DNA from: Bacteroidaceae bacterium
GTDB lineage: Bacteria; Bacteroidota; Bacteroidia; Bacteroidales; Bacteroidaceae
Length of the DNA stretch: 64,000 nt
Reading direction: 5' to 3'
Assembly (NCBI GenBank): GCA_017619585.1
Contig: JAFZSA010000032.1
Coordinates: 17,543 to 81,542, forward strand
Positions 61,565 to 64,000 of this stretch are shown in pieces. The position numbers and the translations under genes are program-made. Positions within the stretch are counted from its first letter, which is position 1. The number at the start of each line of letters is the position of its first letter. A model generated the notes under the pieces. It did not search any database. It worked only from the letters and a program-made list of their open reading frames with translations, and had not been told where the DNA came from.

Positions 61565-62026
61565 ATGAAAAAGTTAATGTTAGCTTTAGCAATGCTTGGT
61601 GTATTGCCAGGATTTGCCAGTTCTTCAATTAGTATTCATCTTACGGATGGCACTGAGATTGTGTGCAGTCTTGCCAAGGAACCGAAAATGTTATTTGGCG
61701 AGAAGACCATAACCCTGACATCACTAAAGGGGACAGTTGGCGAATGGAACTTCTCTGACGTTGACTCATGGCGTTTTACAGATGCCCTGGACCAAGACGA
61801 AGTGGATGCCATAGACAAGGCGAAGGAAAGCAAAAAAATAAAGATAGAAGATGACAAAATAAATGTTGCCGGAAACAATGTAGCTATCTATGATATTGAA
61901 GGACGCTTGGTGACTCCTACACAGAAAACCAACGCAGGCTGTACCACTGTCAGCCTGAAAGGACTTTCCAAAGGAACATATTTACTGAAGGCAGGTAAGA
62001 GCTGCGTGAAATTTGTTGTGAAATAA
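61565..62026 (+). CDS. Small secreted protein with sorting-like C-terminal tail
   Basis: A 153-aa exported protein (signal peptide to about 19). The middle has ISIHLTDGTEIVCSLAKEPKM, then a short beta region ending in WNFSDVDSWRF and a lysine-rich linker. The last 50 residues (VAIYDIEGRLV...LSKGTYLLKAGKSCVKFVVK) are the best match in this window to the type A sorting domain used by type IX secretion, but this is a pattern call. It has no recognised catalytic function. The next gene starts one base after its stop, so the two are coupled. Confidence 0.75.
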   Translation: MKKLMLALAMLGVLPGFASSSISIHLTDGTEIVCSLAKEPKMLFGEKTITLTSLKGTVGEWNFSDVDSWRFTDALDQDEVDAIDKAKESKKIKIEDDKINVAGNNVAIYDIEGRLVTPTQKTNAGCTTVSLKGLSKGTYLLKAGKSCVKFVVK

Positions 62027-62027
62027 A

Positions 62028-63974
62028 ATGCAAAGCAAATACAAAGTCCTGCTGGCGTGGTGTCTGTTCCTTGTGGCAAACAGCAACTGGGCACAGAAGA
62101 ATGTCTACATCAACGAGAATGTAGGCAGCTGCAACAGAGTGCGCATAGTCAAGGGAATTGATAGGATAGCATTCGGAACAGACAGTATGAGGGTTTGGAA
62201 CAACAATGCCAAGAGCTACACCTTCTGCTCATCCTCTATTGGTACGATGGGCTTTCGCGAGAAAGATACTTGGCTGCCAAAGGTGCTGCCTGAGAAGTAT
62301 TGGACTGACTTTGACTATGACATAGACTTTTTGGAATCCGACAAAGAGCGTATAACGGCAGAGCCGGAGGTGACAGACACCAAAAGCGTGCAATATGACG
62401 ACTTCCTGATTCATAGCACTTGGAGCAAGACCGTAAACATAACCTACAACGGAAATGAAGTGAACATTACAGGCGATACAGATTCCCTTGTCATCACAAA
62501 GGAAGGTGCACACCTGACCATCCAGACAAATGCCGTTGGAATAAAATACATCCTCACGGGTAGCAGCAGCGATGCGTGCTTCAAACTGTATAGCGAGCGC
62601 AAAGCCTGCCTGGTACTGAATGGACTCAACCTGACCAATCCCCAGGGACCTGTCATCAACAGTCAGCTGAAGAAACGTCTGTTCATTGACCTTCCAGCCA
62701 ACACCATAAACACCCTTACCGATGGGCACTCATACACCAAGGTGAAAGGCAAAGACCAGCGTGGCTGCATCTTTGCCGAAGGTAAGATCTGCATCTCGGG
62801 CAAAGGACAGCTGTACGTGAATGCCAACAAGAAAGGCGGTATTGTCTCTGATGATTATATCCATCAGATTGGCGGCTTTGTCCATGTTAACGCCTATGCA
62901 CAGAAAGGTAAAGCCATTTACGGTAAGGACAATGTAATCATTGGCGGTGGTGTGCTCAGAACATATTCTGAGGGGAATGCCAGTAAGGGCATCTGCTCCG
63001 ACTCCTTGCTATGGGTAAAGGGAGGACTGATAAAAGCCATCACCACGGGCGATGCCGTATATGATGATGCCGAAGTGGACTACAGTTCCTGTTGTGCCCT
63101 GAAATGTGAATGGGATATGAACATCTATGGTGGCGAGATATACTGCCTGTCAACGGGAACAGGCGGCAAGGGCATTAGCGCCGGACACTCCGAAGTGGTC
63201 AGCGAGACAAAGACCAACTATCTGGGAACCCTGACTATTGCCGATGCTGACATCTACGTTCGTACCTGTGGCAAACGAATTCCTGAGGAGAAGACTGAGG
63301 ATGAACACGGGCAGAAGATAGAGGCTGCTGCTTCACCCAAGGGGATAAAGTCTGCTGCCAAGATGATATTCAACTCGGGCAATGTATATGTAAGATGCTC
63401 TGGTGGCGCAGCTGCTGAAGGAATAGAATCAAAGAAAGAGATTTACATCAATGGAGGTAAGATTAGAAGCTACTGTGTTGACGATGGCATGAATGCCGAG
63501 GGCTGTTACATCAAGGGCGGAGACATTATGATATGCAGTACAGAAAATGATGGCTTCGACGTCAGCTTCCTCTATCTGTATGATGGGGTGCTTTATACCA
63601 TTGGTGGTGATATAGACCAGATGGGACTTGATACTGATGGCAAAACCTTCAAGGTGATGAGTGGCGAACTTACCAGTCTTGGCGCACGCAACTGCCAGCC
63701 CTACGATTCAAGCGAACAGGCCTGTGTGATGTGCTACGTAAAGGGAAAGAGCATCAACTATCTGGCCCTTGCAGATGCCGAGGGTAATATCATCAAGGCT
63801 ATACCTACGCCCGACAGTTACAGATGCGTCTGCGCTCTGTTCTCTAACAGCAGCTTGCAACTGGGAAACAGATACAAGATTCTCAGTTTCGGGAAGTCGC
63901 TCAACGATACCCCTGTAACAGAGTATGACTTCACCTTAAAGAAAATGTCAATACAACTGGGAAACTTTAAGTGA
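62028..63974 (+). CDS. Secreted DUF4353-like carbohydrate-binding beta-helix protein
   Basis: A 648-aa exported protein (signal peptide to about 22, NWAQ). An N-terminal beta region contains GIDRIAFGTDSM, as in the tailed protein before it. From about 190 a parallel beta-helix follows, with repeats such as GGIVSDDYIHQIGG, GKAIYGKDNVIIGGG and NAEGCYIKGGDIMICS. This is the pattern of DUF4353 (Cthe_2159-like) proteins, which bind pectin- or cellulose-type polysaccharides. No enzyme motif is seen. It has no sorting-like tail. The preceding small tailed protein may be its partner. Confidence 0.78.
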   Translation: MQSKYKVLLAWCLFLVANSNWAQKNVYINENVGSCNRVRIVKGIDRIAFGTDSMRVWNNNAKSYTFCSSSIGTMGFREKDTWLPKVLPEKYWTDFDYDIDFLESDKERITAEPEVTDTKSVQYDDFLIHSTWSKTVNITYNGNEVNITGDTDSLVITKEGAHLTIQTNAVGIKYILTGSSSDACFKLYSERKACLVLNGLNLTNPQGPVINSQLKKRLFIDLPANTINTLTDGHSYTKVKGKDQRGCIFAEGKICISGKGQLYVNANKKGGIVSDDYIHQIGGFVHVNAYAQKGKAIYGKDNVIIGGGVLRTYSEGNASKGICSDSLLWVKGGLIKAITTGDAVYDDAEVDYSSCCALKCEWDMNIYGGEIYCLSTGTGGKGISAGHSEVVSETKTNYLGTLTIADADIYVRTCGKRIPEEKTEDEHGQKIEAAASPKGIKSAAKMIFNSGNVYVRCSGGAAAEGIESKKEIYINGGKIRSYCVDDGMNAEGCYIKGGDIMICSTENDGFDVSFLYLYDGVLYTIGGDIDQMGLDTDGKTFKVMSGELTSLGARNCQPYDSSEQACVMCYVKGKSINYLALADAEGNIIKAIPTPDSYRCVCALFSNSSLQLGNRYKILSFGKSLNDTPVTEYDFTLKKMSIQLGNFK

Positions 63975-64000
63975 ATTCATAATTCATAATTCATAATTCA
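63972..64000. repeat. Tandem AATTCAT repeat at window end
   Basis: AATTCAT/AATTCATA words are repeated four times starting at the stop codon of the DUF4353-like gene and run off the window. It is the reverse-complement flavour of the AATTATGAATT repeats at 31503 and 35379. Confidence 0.75.

Overview
The window looks like a chromosome segment of a gut-type Bacteroidota, most probably Prevotella or a close relative. This is inferred from gene content, not from a database search. The supporting signs are: promoters of the form TTTG-N19/20-TAnnTTTG in front of many genes; Bacteroidota-type genes (a lipidated TamA-like barrel protein, Rho with a long charged insertion, a DUF6377-type regulator, a BspA-like leucine-rich protein, a C10 protease); six Ser-type sulfatases; and many secreted proteins ending in a short YDLxGR...GxYIxxGKKV tail.

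Bases 1-17.9 kb are mostly housekeeping. They hold two tandem tRNA-Lys genes (the first cut by the window edge), a WalJ/YycJ-type metallo-hydrolase, a small lipoprotein, TamL divergent from a TrmH-type RNA methyltransferase, an acidic-tailed unknown protein, a secreted DNase I-fold enzyme, a LOG-family protein, PurT, RarA, a GT2 glycosyltransferase, a secreted GH130-like/discoidin protein, an ABC-F ATPase and Rho. Bases 18-24 kb are a three-gene RND efflux operon (lipoprotein adaptor, pump, outer-membrane channel); the pump carries an unexpected hydrophobic hairpin. Bases 24-35.3 kb hold secreted proteins: a C10 cysteine protease, two tandem GH20 hexosaminidases whose genes overlap by 4 bp, and a BspA-like leucine-rich repeat protein. 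A tRNA-Arg and a small cluster (unknown 101-aa protein, YqiA-like esterase, membrane-anchored DUF6377-like regulator) follow.

From 38.7 to 60.1 kb there is a one-direction sulfatase locus: a secreted beta-trefoil protein, a 52-aa peptide gene, and six S1 sulfatases interleaved with a 1859-aa multidomain secreted protein. Three sulfatases carry extra C-terminal modules (two tandem choice-of-anchor Q beta-helices; GLUG repeats; LamG plus trefoil). Two of the plain sulfatases are paralogues of the decorated ones. No SusC/SusD pair, sulfatase-maturing enzyme or polysaccharide-specific lyase is visible, so the substrate is open; mucin or another sulfated glycan is only an inference from the nearby GH20 genes. 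After a terminator come a phosphoglycolate-phosphatase-like HAD enzyme, a GNAT acetyltransferase, and a secreted pair (a small tailed protein and a DUF4353-like beta-helix protein).

The most unusual signals are not genes. (1) A family of REP-like palindromes lies between genes and is also in frame inside four secreted-protein genes, always just before the C-terminal tail. (2) Tandem 7-10 bp word repeats fill operon spacers, loops inside the tails, and even supply stop codons. (3) Five promoters share the same spacer core next to the -7 box. (4) A composite repeat-plus-promoter cassette is duplicated upstream of the leucine-rich protein gene and of tRNA-Arg.
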